From contig JADJTT010000002.1 of the NCBI GenBank assembly GCA_016711045.1, positions 186,001 through 250,000 on the forward strand: DNA of 64,000 nt, written 5' to 3'. Of this stretch, positions 27,201 to 36,148 are shown in pieces; within the stretch, counting starts at the first letter, position 1, and each line of letters starts with the position of its first letter. The notes below the pieces were generated by a model. That model was not told where the DNA came from. It searched no databases and worked only from the letters and a program-made list of their open reading frames with translations. The DNA comes from Saprospirales bacterium (GTDB lineage Bacteria > Bacteroidota > Bacteroidia > Chitinophagales > Saprospiraceae). The translations under genes were made by a program, and so were the position numbers.

Positions 27201-28568
27201 AGTAGCTGTACCGGAAATGGTGTAATTGATCACCAATGGAACGGTAGGATCGCCACTTCCTCGGGAAAATGTAAAAAACCCATTGTTGCATCCTTCGTAC
27301 GCAACTGTCCCCATTAAAGGGGGTACGGTTGCCGCCACTTCTGCCTTGCCCCCCGCATTGAAACTATTGGAAGCGAGGAATACAGCAGAGTCAAAGGCGT
27401 TATCGCCGGCATCCCCAACAGCCAACTTGATATGATAGGTTTCACAAGGAATTACATTTGCTACCGCAGTGAGCACCTTGGTAAACCCATCATATTGGCA
27501 TTCAAGGGTAGCTGGAGGAACTGCGATTGGGTGCCCCGCGCAGTTTGGATTACTCAACTGGGAACTGCCGGCAGGAATATTTCCTACATAATAAGCCGAA
27601 TTGGTAATGTGGTTCACATTATTAATGGAAACCGGAGTACCCCCTCCAATAAATCCCGGAAGGACGGCGATATTTATGCCATTGTTTGAATAGGGGCCGC
27701 TAATACCCGGACCGCTGATAAAGAAGCCAAATACATCGTTGAACGTAGAATTGACATAGTCGCAATATTCTTCAGAGGCAAACACATACCGGAATTCAAT
27801 CTGGGAAACGGTGGGTTGAAAATCGAATTCCAGCACCGAGGCATCCAGAATTGTCGCTCCGGAGCCCTGCCCCGAAGCAATAACCAGGTCGAGGTCCGAG
27901 CCTCCGCCTACTCCACCGCCTGCGCCGGTCTGATCATTGGGCCCAATTGCTTCAACAACGGGGCCGCTTGAAAGAATTCTCCCTTCGAAAAGCCCGATCG
28001 AATTGGTGCCCCCTGAAAATGCCCCCCGAGCCACAGGCGCTCCTTTGTGGATCGCGTTTGACACATCAAAACATCCACCACCGATGAAAATATCCTGGAC
28101 GAGGGTATTGGGGAAAACTCCCGGAGACACGGAAAGCGCCCCCAGAATGCCCATCCTGTCCTGCCTGGCCTTGTCCTGACAAGATCTACAGGACATGCTC
28201 AAATACATGGCCCCTCTGCATCCTTTATCCGGATTATCTGCATGCACAAATAGGGTTTGGCAGGAAGCAAACGCAATAAAATTAATGGCGGACTGAGGTG
28301 CTCTCCCGATTTCCGGCAATTCCAGCAACGGCTGGCAGTTCTCCATTTGTACCGCCTGAACGTAATAGGTTTCTCCGGGGGTCAACTGACAAATTTGTAC
28401 CTCGGTTAGCGCATCTTCGATAAAGATCACCTCTCGTCCGGAATTTCCTTCCAAATTGACGATCTGTATGTCTCCATTATTTTCAGGGGCACAGGAAGCG
28501 TGAGATACATTTGAAAAACCGAATAATGCAGGTATGGCAAATACCAGATGTAAAGGGTTAACCTTCAT
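21264..28568 (-). CDS. Giant adhesin, 16 Ig-like units, T9SS type B domain
   Basis: 2,434 residues from the ATG at 28568 (MKVNPLHLVFAIPALF, a signal peptide); 35 open codons upstream lack signal-peptide character. Order: N-terminal beta domain, choice-of-anchor L domain (around 150-400; FRYVFASEEYCDYVNS), Calx-beta-like segment (SGTATSGVDYTPIPL), two Ig-like segments, two SprB-type repeats (CFGGTTGAIDLSVSGGTSPY), then 16 tandem units of about 84 residues. The typical unit is AEAG..x..LTC..xx..LDGxGSSxGPxFxYxWTT, GNILSG, PGTYxLTVxNxxNGC. The C-terminus YVPTAFSPNGDGENDLFMIF to KGSVSLVR is the gliding-motility-type T9SS B sorting domain. Exported to the surface; probable adhesion role. Each unit has two Cys that could form a disulfide. 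Confidence 0.93.
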   Translation of the reverse strand: MKVNPLHLVFAIPALFGFSNVSHASCAPENNGDIQIVNLEGNSGREVIFIEDALTEVQICQLTPGETYYVQAVQMENCQPLLELPEIGRAPQSAINFIAFASCQTLFVHADNPDKGCRGAMYLSMSCRSCQDKARQDRMGILGALSVSPGVFPNTLVQDIFIGGGCFDVSNAIHKGAPVARGAFSGGTNSIGLFEGRILSSGPVVEAIGPNDQTGAGGGVGGGSDLDLVIASGQGSGATILDASVLEFDFQPTVSQIEFRYVFASEEYCDYVNSTFNDVFGFFISGPGISGPYSNNGINIAVLPGFIGGGTPVSINNVNHITNSAYYVGNIPAGSSQLSNPNCAGHPIAVPPATLECQYDGFTKVLTAVANVIPCETYHIKLAVGDAGDNAFDSAVFLASNSFNAGGKAEVAATVPPLMGTVAYEGCNNGFFTFSRGSGDPTVPLVINYTISGTATSGVDYTPIPLSVTIPANQSFVQVPVNIIDDLIAEGTETIIITLADPCNCTTSSAIMEIIDPTPVNVDIDVDPICKGNPFSITPSIIGGAPPYTYAWNPAGSGAVFNGIANQSGVYTVTVTDYCGSVDTDTANVEVYTLKATISGSTTLCPGSPGSLTVTFTGIGPWSFTYKVNNGSPVTISGITQNPYLLPAPIAGNYTITSVSNGVCSGPGAGTGVATIPVISLSTQVTNVACFGGTTGAIDLSVSGGTSPYSYGWNNNGTTQDLQNLPAGVYVVNVVDNRGCNMVTSAQVNQPPALTVAATALSGVNCDNPEGGSINLDVAGGTPGYAFLWNTGSTAEDPAGLTAGTYVVTVTDANSCAKTDTVVILGDSSIPIADFLVDGVINCANNLLMFDATASSAGPNYAYQWMASGGGAITGDPAASITTAAGAGTYELIVSDTLNNCFTSASVTIQSDFNTPVADAGPGQMLNCLTSEVVLDGTGSSQGPGISFAWTTANGNFLSPVNNPTPTVDAPGDYLLVITNTVNGCADTSSVSVVADLAAPTAEAGPDGVIDCTVSMLQLAGVGSSAGAEFSYLWTTPNGNILDDPTQLDPTIDQAGAYILLVTDLSNGCTSTDEAFVVDLSTDPTIQIQTPDLVTCLQPEISLDATGSDSGNSIVFSWIGLNGGTILSGSDTPTPVAGSSGTYELTLTNTLTGCQSIESIDVFDDLIPPVAEAGAPVAISCSLPNLQLDGTNSSSGPDFSYSWSAINGGNIVSGANTATPTVNNSGIYLLTVADLSNGCVAIDSVEVTLDTDAPLAMATAPQILDCTHSEVLISGIGSSLGPNFNYAWTTTDGNIISGEGTLFLTVNEPGTYDLTVSNELNNCTSQTSITLGVDMLEPVAQVAAAEALTCAVTSIQLDGTNSSQGPEFMYLWTTINGNIIGDNTLLEPVVDQPGSYNLLVTDLSNGCTSEIAAEVFLDVEAPAAEAGLPAELNCGISTLSLDGAGSASGPGYSYSWTTPDGNILSGNNSLTPVIDEPGTYQLTVLNEANGCTTSDEVVISENLIAPQALVAVPGILTCTTTSLTLDGAPSTGIGGLTYAWSTTNGNITGPAGIAVPTIDQPGDYQLIVIQPGNLCQDTATVTVVQNTLPPVAEAGPEFELDCGVTSLPLDGAGSSVGPDFTYSWNSLGGIILNGGNTLTPTIGAPGTYELTVLDNSNGCTSIDQVAVTLDADAPMADAGAPLQLTCLVSSVVLDGGGSSQGAGFLYQWTTANGNILAGAAGLNPMVDAPGTYVLLVENTLNNCQSASQVVITQDVASPTSEAGATAVLTCNNPVVSLNASASSQGPNFSYTWTTSDGNILSGANALVLQVDQAGTYNLLVVNNTNGCTSSDLTSVTANQTPPTVILQPSGELSCTLTSLTLGASGTSTGPDYSYLWTTIDGQILSGYTSLSPTIDEPGTYTLTVTNNQNGCVAFESISVTQDETLPAAVAGAPAQLNCTVTALQLNGAGSSSGTNFTYQWTASAGGAIDAGANTLTPTISTPGTYTLSVQDGLNGCAATDVVVITEDVEEPLVVIGAPPVLTCMEEQVSLNALGSDSGIDYQLSWSTSGGGNIVNSSNMLQPLVDEPGSYTLTILNQNNTCSASMTIEVVEMVDPPGASAGPDFLLPCDQPTLQLQGSSPIGSGGTYTWTTTTGTLLSGINTPQPTVSTPGTYFLTVTNPANGCSSADEVVVSANFPVALNFEVDPPVCLGYPGYIQFGEVLGGTPPYKYSISGGFALSGQTFYGGLDAGTYDLVVEDANGCKIYDQAFLSPGLDVQVDVEREVLLKLGETYEVQVFVNIDENDIETITWEPSLFLSCDDCLTPVVTPTHSIDYLVTVATAEGCEGEARVSFRVNKQANVYVPTAFSPNGDGENDLFMIFAGNQVSEIRSFMVFDRWGEPVYQYVNFQPNDPAYGWDGVYRGQPVEPAVFTWFAEIEMIDGRIELYKGSVSLVR

Positions 28569-28620
28569 AATGGGGACTATTGGAAAAATGGGTAAAATAT
28601 GGGGTCGGCATGATTGATAA

Positions 28621-28666
28621 ACGTGAAAACTAAAAGGGCGGACCTGCCGCCCTTTTAGTTTCACGT
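28621..28666. terminator. Hairpin terminator between the two duplicate adhesins
   Basis: A stem of about 20 bp (28621-28641 with 28647-28666, one bulged base), GC-rich at the tip and A/T-rich at the base, lies 4 bases past the stop of the upstream adhesin on the minus strand. Confidence 0.85.
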
Positions 28667-28669
28667 TTA

Positions 28670-31600
28670 TCAACGTACCAGAGACACACTTCCTTCATAC
28701 AATTCTATCCGGCCGTCGATCATTTCGATTTCTGCATACCAGGTAAATACCGCCGGGTCGGCGGGCTGCCCGCGGTACACCCCATCCCAGCCATAAGCCG
28801 GGTCGTTGGGTTGAAAATTGAAGTATTGGTAGACCGATTCGCCCCACCGGTCAAACACCATGAAACTCTTGATCTCTGCGATCTGATTGCCGGCGAAGAT
28901 CATAAAGATATCGTTTTCGCCGTCTCCATTGGGCGAGAAGATGTTTGGCACATATACATTGGCCTTTTTCTTCACCCGGAATGCGATCCGAACTTCTCCT
29001 TCACAGCCCTCTGCGGTAGTCACAGTGACCAGGTAGTCTATGCTGTGGGTCGGCGTGACGATCGGAGTCAGGCAATCGTCGCAGCTCAGGAACAAGCTCG
29101 GCTCCCAGGTAATGGTTTCGATATCGTTTTCATCGATATTCACAAAAACCTGAACTTCATAGCTTTCCCCTAAACTCAGAAATACCTCTCGTTCGACATC
29201 CAGCTGTACATCCACCCCCGGGGCCAGGATGGCCTCGTCGTAGAGCTTACAACCATTCGCATCCTGCACGACAAGGTCATAAGGGCCGGAATCGAGGGCC
29301 CCGTAGAAGGTCTGCCCACTAAAAGAGAAGCCCCCGCTGATCGAATACTGGTAAGGGGGCGTGCCGCCCAATACATCCCCAAACTGGATATACCCGGGAT
29401 AGCCCAAACAAATCGGAGGATCTATCACATAGTTAAAATCGACCGGAAAGCTTTCCGTTACAGTCATTTCATCGAAAGAAGTACATCCATTCGCGGGGTT
29501 GGTGACCGTCAGTAGATAGATACCTGCAGCGCCCACAGTGGGTTGCGGTGTATTCGCTCCACTCAGAAAAGCGCCGTTGGTCGTGGTCCACACGTAATCT
29601 CCACTGCCCCCAATGGGGGAAGATCCCTGCAACTGTACGGTAGGCTGGTTGCAATGCAGCAAGAAATCAGGTCCTGCACTTGCGCCCGGCGCGTCGATGG
29701 TTTCGGTCACCTGGACCGTGGTACTGGCTGAACAACCGTTATTCAGATCGAGAATGGTTAGGGTGTAATTACCTGGGGCATCGACCAACGGGTGTAAAAC
29801 ATTGGCCGTATTGAGAATATTGCCTCCACCCGAAGTGGTCCAGGACAGGTCGAATCCTGCACCGGAGTTGGACCCACCTGCATCCAGCGACACCTGATCG
29901 ACCAGGCAGGTCAGGCTTGGCGGGGGCGCAACAATCACTGTGGGGTCCGTGACATCTTCGGTGATGGTCACCACATCTGTAGAAACACACCCATTGGTAG
30001 TGTTTAGCACCTGGAGCGAGTAGGTAGCCGGTGCATTGATGGTGGGAGTGAGGGTCGTTGCCCCGCTTACGATAGTCCCTCCGGAACCGGGTGTCCACTG
30101 GTAAGAAAAGTTAGCACCTGAAGAAGAGCCGGTCCCGTTCAGCGCCAAGGTCGTAATGGCACAGGTCAACTGGTCGGTAGTTCCTGCTTCGGCTATTGGC
30201 GCCACAATATTCTGGGCTACCGTTACCGATTCGGATGCTTCACATCCGTTTTGGGTATTGAGCACAGTAAGGGTGTAAGTACCGGGTTCATTGATGGTTG
30301 GAGAAAGCGAGTTTCCGCCCGCCACAATTTGTCCGTCAATGGTGGTCCATTGGTAGCTGTAAATTGCCCCGGTACTGGTCCCGGAAGCACTCAGGTTCAG
30401 TTGCTGCACGGCGCAAGTCAGCGTGCCCGGGCTTTGAAGGATCACCGTAGGTGGGGTTTGGTTGACTGAAACGGAAGTTATATCGGTGGCCGTACAACCA
30501 TTCATTCCATCAGTTACCAAAAGCGTATACGTTCCCGGTTGATCGACCTGGGGCGTAAGGGTGGTACCACCGTTGAGGATGTTCCCGTTGGGAGTAGACC
30601 ACAAATAGCTGTAGTTGGGTCCCATACTGGACCCTCCTCCATTCAAGGAGACCACGGTATCGTCGCAGGTTATGGTCAACGTGGCGCCTGCATCCACTGT
30701 AGGTGGCGTAATATTTTGCGTAATCGTTACACTCGAGGACGTTCCGCAATTGTTCAGGCTGTTTGTCACCAGGAGGATATAAACGCCTGGGGAATTCACG
30801 ACCGGATTCATGGAATTGGCGCCGGATACGATGCTACCGTTACCCGTAGTCCATTGGTAGGAAAATTCAACACCCTGACTGGAACTGGTACCGTCGAGGG
30901 TAAGGGAGGTAACCGCACAGGTCAGCACCTGGGTCAGGCCAGCATTGGAAACAGGCGCATCGGCGTCCAGCGTTACCACCACCTGATCGGTGCTGCTGCA
31001 ACCATTGACCATATCCAACACCGTCAATTCATAGGTCCCTGCGGCGCCAATCATGGGATTCAGGGTGTTTCCACCACTGAGAATGATGCCGTTGGCGGTA
31101 TTCCACGAATAGGTAAAAGTACCCCCTGAAGAAGACCCTGCCCCATCGAGTGACAGGCTGGTGGTACCACAATCCAATTCAAAGGTAGGCCCTGCTTCTG
31201 CTAAAGGATCCACGATATTTTGGGTCACTGTAACGGTTGTAGTATCTGCACATTGGTTGCCGGTTTGGACTACCACGAGTTGATAGTCTCCCGGTTGGTC
31301 GACGGTGGACATGGAACTGGTGTTGCCTCCCACGATATTACCGGTGGAAGTCGACCATTCATAGGTCAGGTTACTGGTCCCGGAGGACAGCGTCCCGTTA
31401 AGGCCGAGCGAAGTGGTCGCACAGGTCAGGATGCCTGGAGGAGCGATCACAGCCTGCGGAGGCGTCACATCGAGGGAGATAACTACCTGGTCCGTAGAGG
31501 TACAACCATTTGTGTTATTTTCGACCAAAATCTCGTAGGTACCGGGCGCATCGATTAAGGGATCGAGTGCATCCGCCCCTGAGATGATGTTTCCATCGGC

Positions 31601-31855
31601 GGTAGTCCATTGATACGTAAAATTGGATCCGGGACTAGTCCCTGTCCCGTCGAGGTTCAGGCTGGTGACGCCACAGGTAAGCACGTCCGTTCCTCCTGCT
31701 TCAGCATCGGGTGGAACGATATCCTGCAATACCGCTATATCGGCACTGGTAGCACACCCATTGGTGGAATTGGTCACGACAAGGGAGGAGCGGCAATTAT
31801 TGCTTCGGGAGCGAGTGTATCGATACCGAGAGTTAACTCCGCTTCGCTGGTGCAA
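28670..31855 (-). pseudogene. 3' fragment of a split giant adhesin (units 7-16, T9SS B domain)
   Basis: Open frame of 1,061 codons whose only possible start is a TTG at 31855, inside sequence that is coding in another frame. It has no signal peptide. From SLVVTNSTNGC (31786 downward) it carries the end of repeat unit 7, then units 8-16, and a complete T9SS type B sorting domain (NIFSPNGDGENDIFMIF ... EGSVSLVR). All nine full units match units 8-16 of the adhesin at 21264-28568 one for one. It is therefore the back half of the gene beginning at 35802, separated by an out-of-frame deletion in unit 7. Without that front half it could not be exported. Confidence 0.85.
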
Positions 31856-34800
31856 CCATTGGTTTGGTTAGTCACCAGAAGGGTGTACGTTCCAGGCTGA
31901 TTTACAGTAGGGAACAAGGTTCCTTCGCCGGTTACAATATTGCCGTCTGCAGTCGACCAATCATAGTTGTAATTGGGGCCCAACGAAGATCCCAGTCCAT
32001 TGATCACCACACTCGGATGTGTGCAATTGAGTATTTGAGGCGCATTTACCAATGCCGTGGGTGAATTGTCATCGAGTACGACCACCACTGTATCCAATGC
32101 ATCACAACCATTATTCCCATCAATCACCGTGAGCATATAGGTGCCGGGGTTATTGATCAACGGGGTAGTCGTATTGGCTCCCCCAACAATATTACCTCCA
32201 TTGGTGGCCATCCATGAGTAGGTGATTCCGGGTCCGGAGCTGGAGCCCGTCCCATCCAAAGGTATATCCGGCAGGCTGCAGGCAATGGTGAGCGGATCTC
32301 CCGCATCTGCCACCGGAGGGATTAGGTCGTTAAACACTTCAACCGAATCGACCGATTGGCAGCCCGTGAGCGAATTGGTCAGGGTGAGCTGGAAAAATCC
32401 GGTCGACCCCACCACAGGCGAAGGTGTATCTCCGCCCGAAACGAGCACAGCTCCATTGAGGCCTGTCCAATCGAATACATATTCCGGACCGGAGTCGGAA
32501 TTGGTGGCATCCAGCGCTATTTCGGTAATCGCGCAAGTCAGCACATCCGGCACTTCGATCTGGATTACCGGATCAATACTGAAATCTTCGATCAACACCA
32601 CATCTGTCGATGTACAACCGTTGATGGTGTTGGTCACTAAAAGGGTATAAGTTCCCTGTTGATCGATGGTGGGATTAACCAGCGTGGAGTCATCCGTAAT
32701 ATTGCCATCGGCGGTGGTCCACAAATAGGTAAATTCAGGCCCGGCACTGGACCCCGCTCCATCCAGCTGGATCGTAGGCATAAAGCAATCGATCACTGCA
32801 TCCGTACCGGCATCTGCTGCGGGATTAACCAGGTCAATGACCACCTCCACGCCAGAGGTGTCGGCGCACCCATTTACGGAATTGGAAACCACCAGGGTGT
32901 AAATACCCGGGGCATCGGCCGAGGGACTTGGCACATTCGAGGCAGACGTAAAATTGCCTGTGTCGGTGGTCCAGGAATACTGAATATTCGGGCCTGTGGT
33001 GGAACCGCTACCATCGAGTATCACTTCGCTAATCAGGCAGTTTATGACCAGATCAGGCCCGGAGTTGGATACAGGCGTATTAAAATCTGCTGGAACGACC
33101 ACCGAAGCAGCCGTGAAGCAATTGTTCACCGTATCGGTTACCAGCAATTCGTAGGTACCCCCTCCTTCCGCAGTAGTGATGGGGGCACTTGGGTCTCCGG
33201 TAAGAACGCCACCGCTGCTGGCTGTCCATTCAAACACATAGCCCGGGCCACCGCTGGAAGCGCTGCCATCCAGGGTAATAGCCGTATTGGTACAATTGAC
33301 GACACCGATGACCTGGACATCTGCCGTAGGGATTAGAGTATCGCCCACAATAGAGGCAGAAGCTATCTCGGTACAACCATTGGCATCGGTCACCGTCACG
33401 GTATAATTACCTGAAGTGAGCCCGGAAAGATCCTGTATCGTATCCCCTGTATTCCACAAATAGATATAGCCAATGGTTCCTCCGCCCACTTGCAGATCGA
33501 TAGCGCCACCGGTGGGGTTTGTACAATCGACACCTGACAATACGGATGCATCGGCGGTCAGGTCCGCTGGTTGGGTTACTCCTGCAGAAATGATGTTATT
33601 GCACCCCTTTGAGTCTGTCACTGTGACGCCGTAGGTTCCTGCTCCAAGATTGGAAATATCCTGGGTTGAAGCGCTATTGTTCCACACATAGGTATAGGGA
33701 CCTGTACCTCCATTCACGTTCAAATCAATGCTCCCATTGGTTTCTCCAAAACAAGCCACGTTTGTGATTGCCGTTTGGAGATTAATTTGCGGTTGGGTGA
33801 CAACAGCTTGCCCACTTCCTTGCCCGAGGCATTGACCATTAGTTACCGCTACTATGGTGTATGTACCAGGCTGCGTAACAGCCAATTGATAGGGGTTAGC
33901 GGTTATCCCATTAATGGTTTGAGGATTGGCTCCATTGATCAGGTAGGTTAGATTCCACGGACCCACCCCTGTAAAGGTCACATTGAGTGCGCCGGGTGGC
34001 CCACCCGGGCATACTTCTGCTGATCCGCTAATAGCGGCAGACAAGGTGTATACTTGTACATAGGCCGTATCGGTATCCATGCTACCGCAATGATCGGTGA
34101 CCGTCACGGTGTACACCCCTGATTGCTGAGGGAAACCCACATATACCGGACTTGAAGAGGCCGGACTCCACGAATAAGACATGGGCTGAACCCCGCCGGA
34201 AATGACGGGGGTTATCACAATGGGCAATCCTTGGCAGACAATACCTCCTGTAATTTGAATATCAACCGGTGGTGGATCTACAATATTCAGGGTGGCTGTA
34301 CTGGTGGTACAGGAACACGGGTTAAAAAGCATAATGGTGATGGTTTCAGTCCCTTCTGCGATCAGGTCGTCGATAATGTTCACCGGCAGCATAAAAAAGG
34401 TTTGTCCTGCAGGAATGGTGACCGACATAGGAAGCGGGCTGTAATCTACCCCGGAAGTTGCCGAGCCTGATATGGTATAGTTAATAACCAGCGGCACAGA
34501 GATATTTCCTCCACTTCGCTGAAAGATGAAAAAGGCATTCGTACATCCTTCGTAGGCAGTGGTCGTTCCGGTAAATGGTACGTTTGCAATCACTTCTGCA
34601 TCCCCACCGGCATCGAAACTATTGGCTTCCAGGAAAACAGCGGAATCAAACACCGCATCACCCGCATCGCCAATGGCAAGTTTGATGTGATACGTCTCGC
34701 AAGGAATTACGTTGGCCACGGCAGTCAATACAACCGTGTAGCCATCATACTGGCAATCGAGGGTGGAGGGTGGTCCGGCTATCGGGTGCCCGGCGCAATC

Positions 34801-35802
34801 GGGGTCAGTCAATTGCGGGCTACCTGCCGGAATATTTCCCACATAATACGTGGAATTGGTAATATGGTTTACGTTGTTGATCGTTACGGGCGTGTTCGTA
34901 CTGGGCAGCACGGCGATATTGACCGAATTGTTGGAATAAGGACCACTGATGCCCGGTCCACTCAGGAAAAAGCCGAACACATCGTTAAAGGTAGAGTTCA
35001 CATAGTCGCAATATTCTTCCGAAGCGAAGACATAACGAAAAGTGATCTGCGCCTGGGTGGGCGTAAAATCGAACTGCAAAACGGCTGCATCGAGAATGGC
35101 CGCGCCATTGGCAGCCAGCGAAAGATCCGGATCAGAGCCACCGCCAACTGCCCCACCGGCGCCGGTAGCATTATTAGGCCCAGTGGCTGTACCCACATTC
35201 CCGGAGGCAAGGATCACTCCGGATTCCAAGCCGATAGAGGTCAACCCACCGGAGAAAGTGCCTGCTGCCAAGGGCGAACCAGTGAAGGTGATGGCTTCCG
35301 TGTCAAAACATCCACCTCCGATAAATACATTATCGACCAGCGTCTGTGCCGGTATTCCCGGAAATGCAAGAATCGGGGATAGCTCAGGGGTTCCATTGCC
35401 TGGTTTTTGCGTACAGGTGGTGCAGGAAATACTGAGGTACATAGCCCCCGAGCACCCTCCCTGGAGGTAATCCGCATGCACATAGATAATTTGACACGGA
35501 GATTGAGCCTCAAAATTGAAGATGGATTGCTTCGTGTCCCCATAACCGGCTAATTGCAACAGCGGTTGGCACGATTCCAGGGGAACGGCCTGCAGAAAAT
35601 ACGATTCTCCCGGAACCAACTGGCAAAGATGTACTTCCGTTATCGCATCTTCGATGTAGATCAGTTCCCGGGAGGAGTTGCCATTCAGGTCGATCACCTG
35701 AATATCTCCTCCACCTCCTACATAGGAAAAAGGAGATTGGAACCCGGAAAAACCAAAAAGTGTAGGGATAAATAATAGCAGGAGTAAAGGTTGTGCTCTC
35801 AT
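31774..35802 (-). CDS. 5' fragment of a split giant adhesin (units 1-6 and start of 7)
   Basis: 1,342 residues from the ATG at 35802. Signal peptide MRAQPLLLLLFIPTLFGF, N-terminal beta domain, choice-of-anchor L domain (RYVFASEEYCDYVNSTFNDV), Calx-beta-like segment (SGSATSGVDYSPLPM), two SprB-type repeats and six complete Ig-like units. It stops abruptly in unit 7 after PEAIIAAPPLS. The C-terminal sorting domain is missing, so as written the product would be exported to the periplasm but not across the outer membrane. The next frame resumes at once with the end of a unit. Compared with unit 7 of the duplicate gene, about 150 bases are missing. Same gene as 28670-31855; either a genuine lesion or an assembly collapse in repeats. 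Confidence 0.88.
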   Translation of the reverse strand: MRAQPLLLLLFIPTLFGFSGFQSPFSYVGGGGDIQVIDLNGNSSRELIYIEDAITEVHLCQLVPGESYFLQAVPLESCQPLLQLAGYGDTKQSIFNFEAQSPCQIIYVHADYLQGGCSGAMYLSISCTTCTQKPGNGTPELSPILAFPGIPAQTLVDNVFIGGGCFDTEAITFTGSPLAAGTFSGGLTSIGLESGVILASGNVGTATGPNNATGAGGAVGGGSDPDLSLAANGAAILDAAVLQFDFTPTQAQITFRYVFASEEYCDYVNSTFNDVFGFFLSGPGISGPYSNNSVNIAVLPSTNTPVTINNVNHITNSTYYVGNIPAGSPQLTDPDCAGHPIAGPPSTLDCQYDGYTVVLTAVANVIPCETYHIKLAIGDAGDAVFDSAVFLEANSFDAGGDAEVIANVPFTGTTTAYEGCTNAFFIFQRSGGNISVPLVINYTISGSATSGVDYSPLPMSVTIPAGQTFFMLPVNIIDDLIAEGTETITIMLFNPCSCTTSTATLNIVDPPPVDIQITGGIVCQGLPIVITPVISGGVQPMSYSWSPASSSPVYVGFPQQSGVYTVTVTDHCGSMDTDTAYVQVYTLSAAISGSAEVCPGGPPGALNVTFTGVGPWNLTYLINGANPQTINGITANPYQLAVTQPGTYTIVAVTNGQCLGQGSGQAVVTQPQINLQTAITNVACFGETNGSIDLNVNGGTGPYTYVWNNSASTQDISNLGAGTYGVTVTDSKGCNNIISAGVTQPADLTADASVLSGVDCTNPTGGAIDLQVGGGTIGYIYLWNTGDTIQDLSGLTSGNYTVTVTDANGCTEIASASIVGDTLIPTADVQVIGVVNCTNTAITLDGSASSGGPGYVFEWTASSGGVLTGDPSAPITTAEGGGTYELLVTDTVNNCFTAASVVVPADFNTPVSNSGPDLVINCLISEVILDGSGSTTGPNIQYSWTTDTGNFTSASNVPSPSADAPGIYTLVVSNSVNGCADTSGVEVVIDLVNPAADAGTDAVIDCFMPTIQLDGAGSSAGPEFTYLWTTADGNITDDSTLVNPTIDQQGTYTLLVTNTINGCTSTDVVLIEDFSIDPVIQIEVPDVLTCAITEIALDATNSDSGPEYVFDWTGLNGAVLVSGGDTPSPVVGSTGFFQLTLTNSLTGCQSVDSVEVFNDLIPPVADAGDPLTIACSLPDIPLDGTGSSSGPGITYSWMATNGGNIVGGANTTTPLINNPGTYMLTVIDGNNGCDALDTVVVVLDDNSPTALVNAPQILNCTHPSVVINGLGSSLGPNYNYDWSTADGNIVTGEGTLFPTVNQPGTYTLLVTNQTNGCTSEAELTLGIDTLAPEAIIAAPPLS

Positions 35803-36148
35803 AGTCTCATTTTTGAAAGGAAGGAGGAACCTATAAGAAGATTTTAAATCTCCCAGTGACGTTTGTCAAATATAGGGTTTTTTAAAAGGAAAGAAGGTAA
35901 GGAATCCACAATTCCATATCAATTTGATCAATTTAACTTACCTGCTCTAGACCCATTCTTTTCCCTTTAGAAGATAGGATTTCTCTCCGATTCGCTGCCT
36001 TGACTGAACCAGCCACCGGGTAATGACATTAATCAAAGAAGGAAGGCCAATGTGTCCTTTTTATCTTATCCTGGTCTATACAATAAAACGAGGCTTTTAA
36101 GCATTTTTAGTAGAGGAATCCTCCTCGGGCAGAACGAAAAAAATCACT
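35803..36148. other. Intergenic region between divergent genes, no gene seen
   Basis: 346 bases, A/T-rich, between the split adhesin and the outer-membrane barrel gene. Apart from one candidate -7 box for the adhesin I see no tRNA, conserved hairpin or short ORF with start and context. Confidence 0.6.
35867..35874 (-). promoter_or_regulatory. Candidate -7 box for the split adhesin
   Basis: TATATTTG on the minus strand fits TAnnTTTG, 64 bases before the ATG at 35802. No TTTG at -33. Confidence 0.3.

Noticed and set aside
28670..31855. Independent gene for the 3' adhesin fragment
   Set aside because: Its only start is a TTG in sequence that codes in another frame, it has no signal peptide, and it aligns to units 7-16 of the neighbouring intact paralogue.
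22477..34470. Many plus-strand ORFs of 60-230 codons opposite the adhesins
   Set aside because: They are shadows of the repetitive, low-stop minus-strand coding sequence; their products are repetitive and rich in Arg/Gly/His with no domain.
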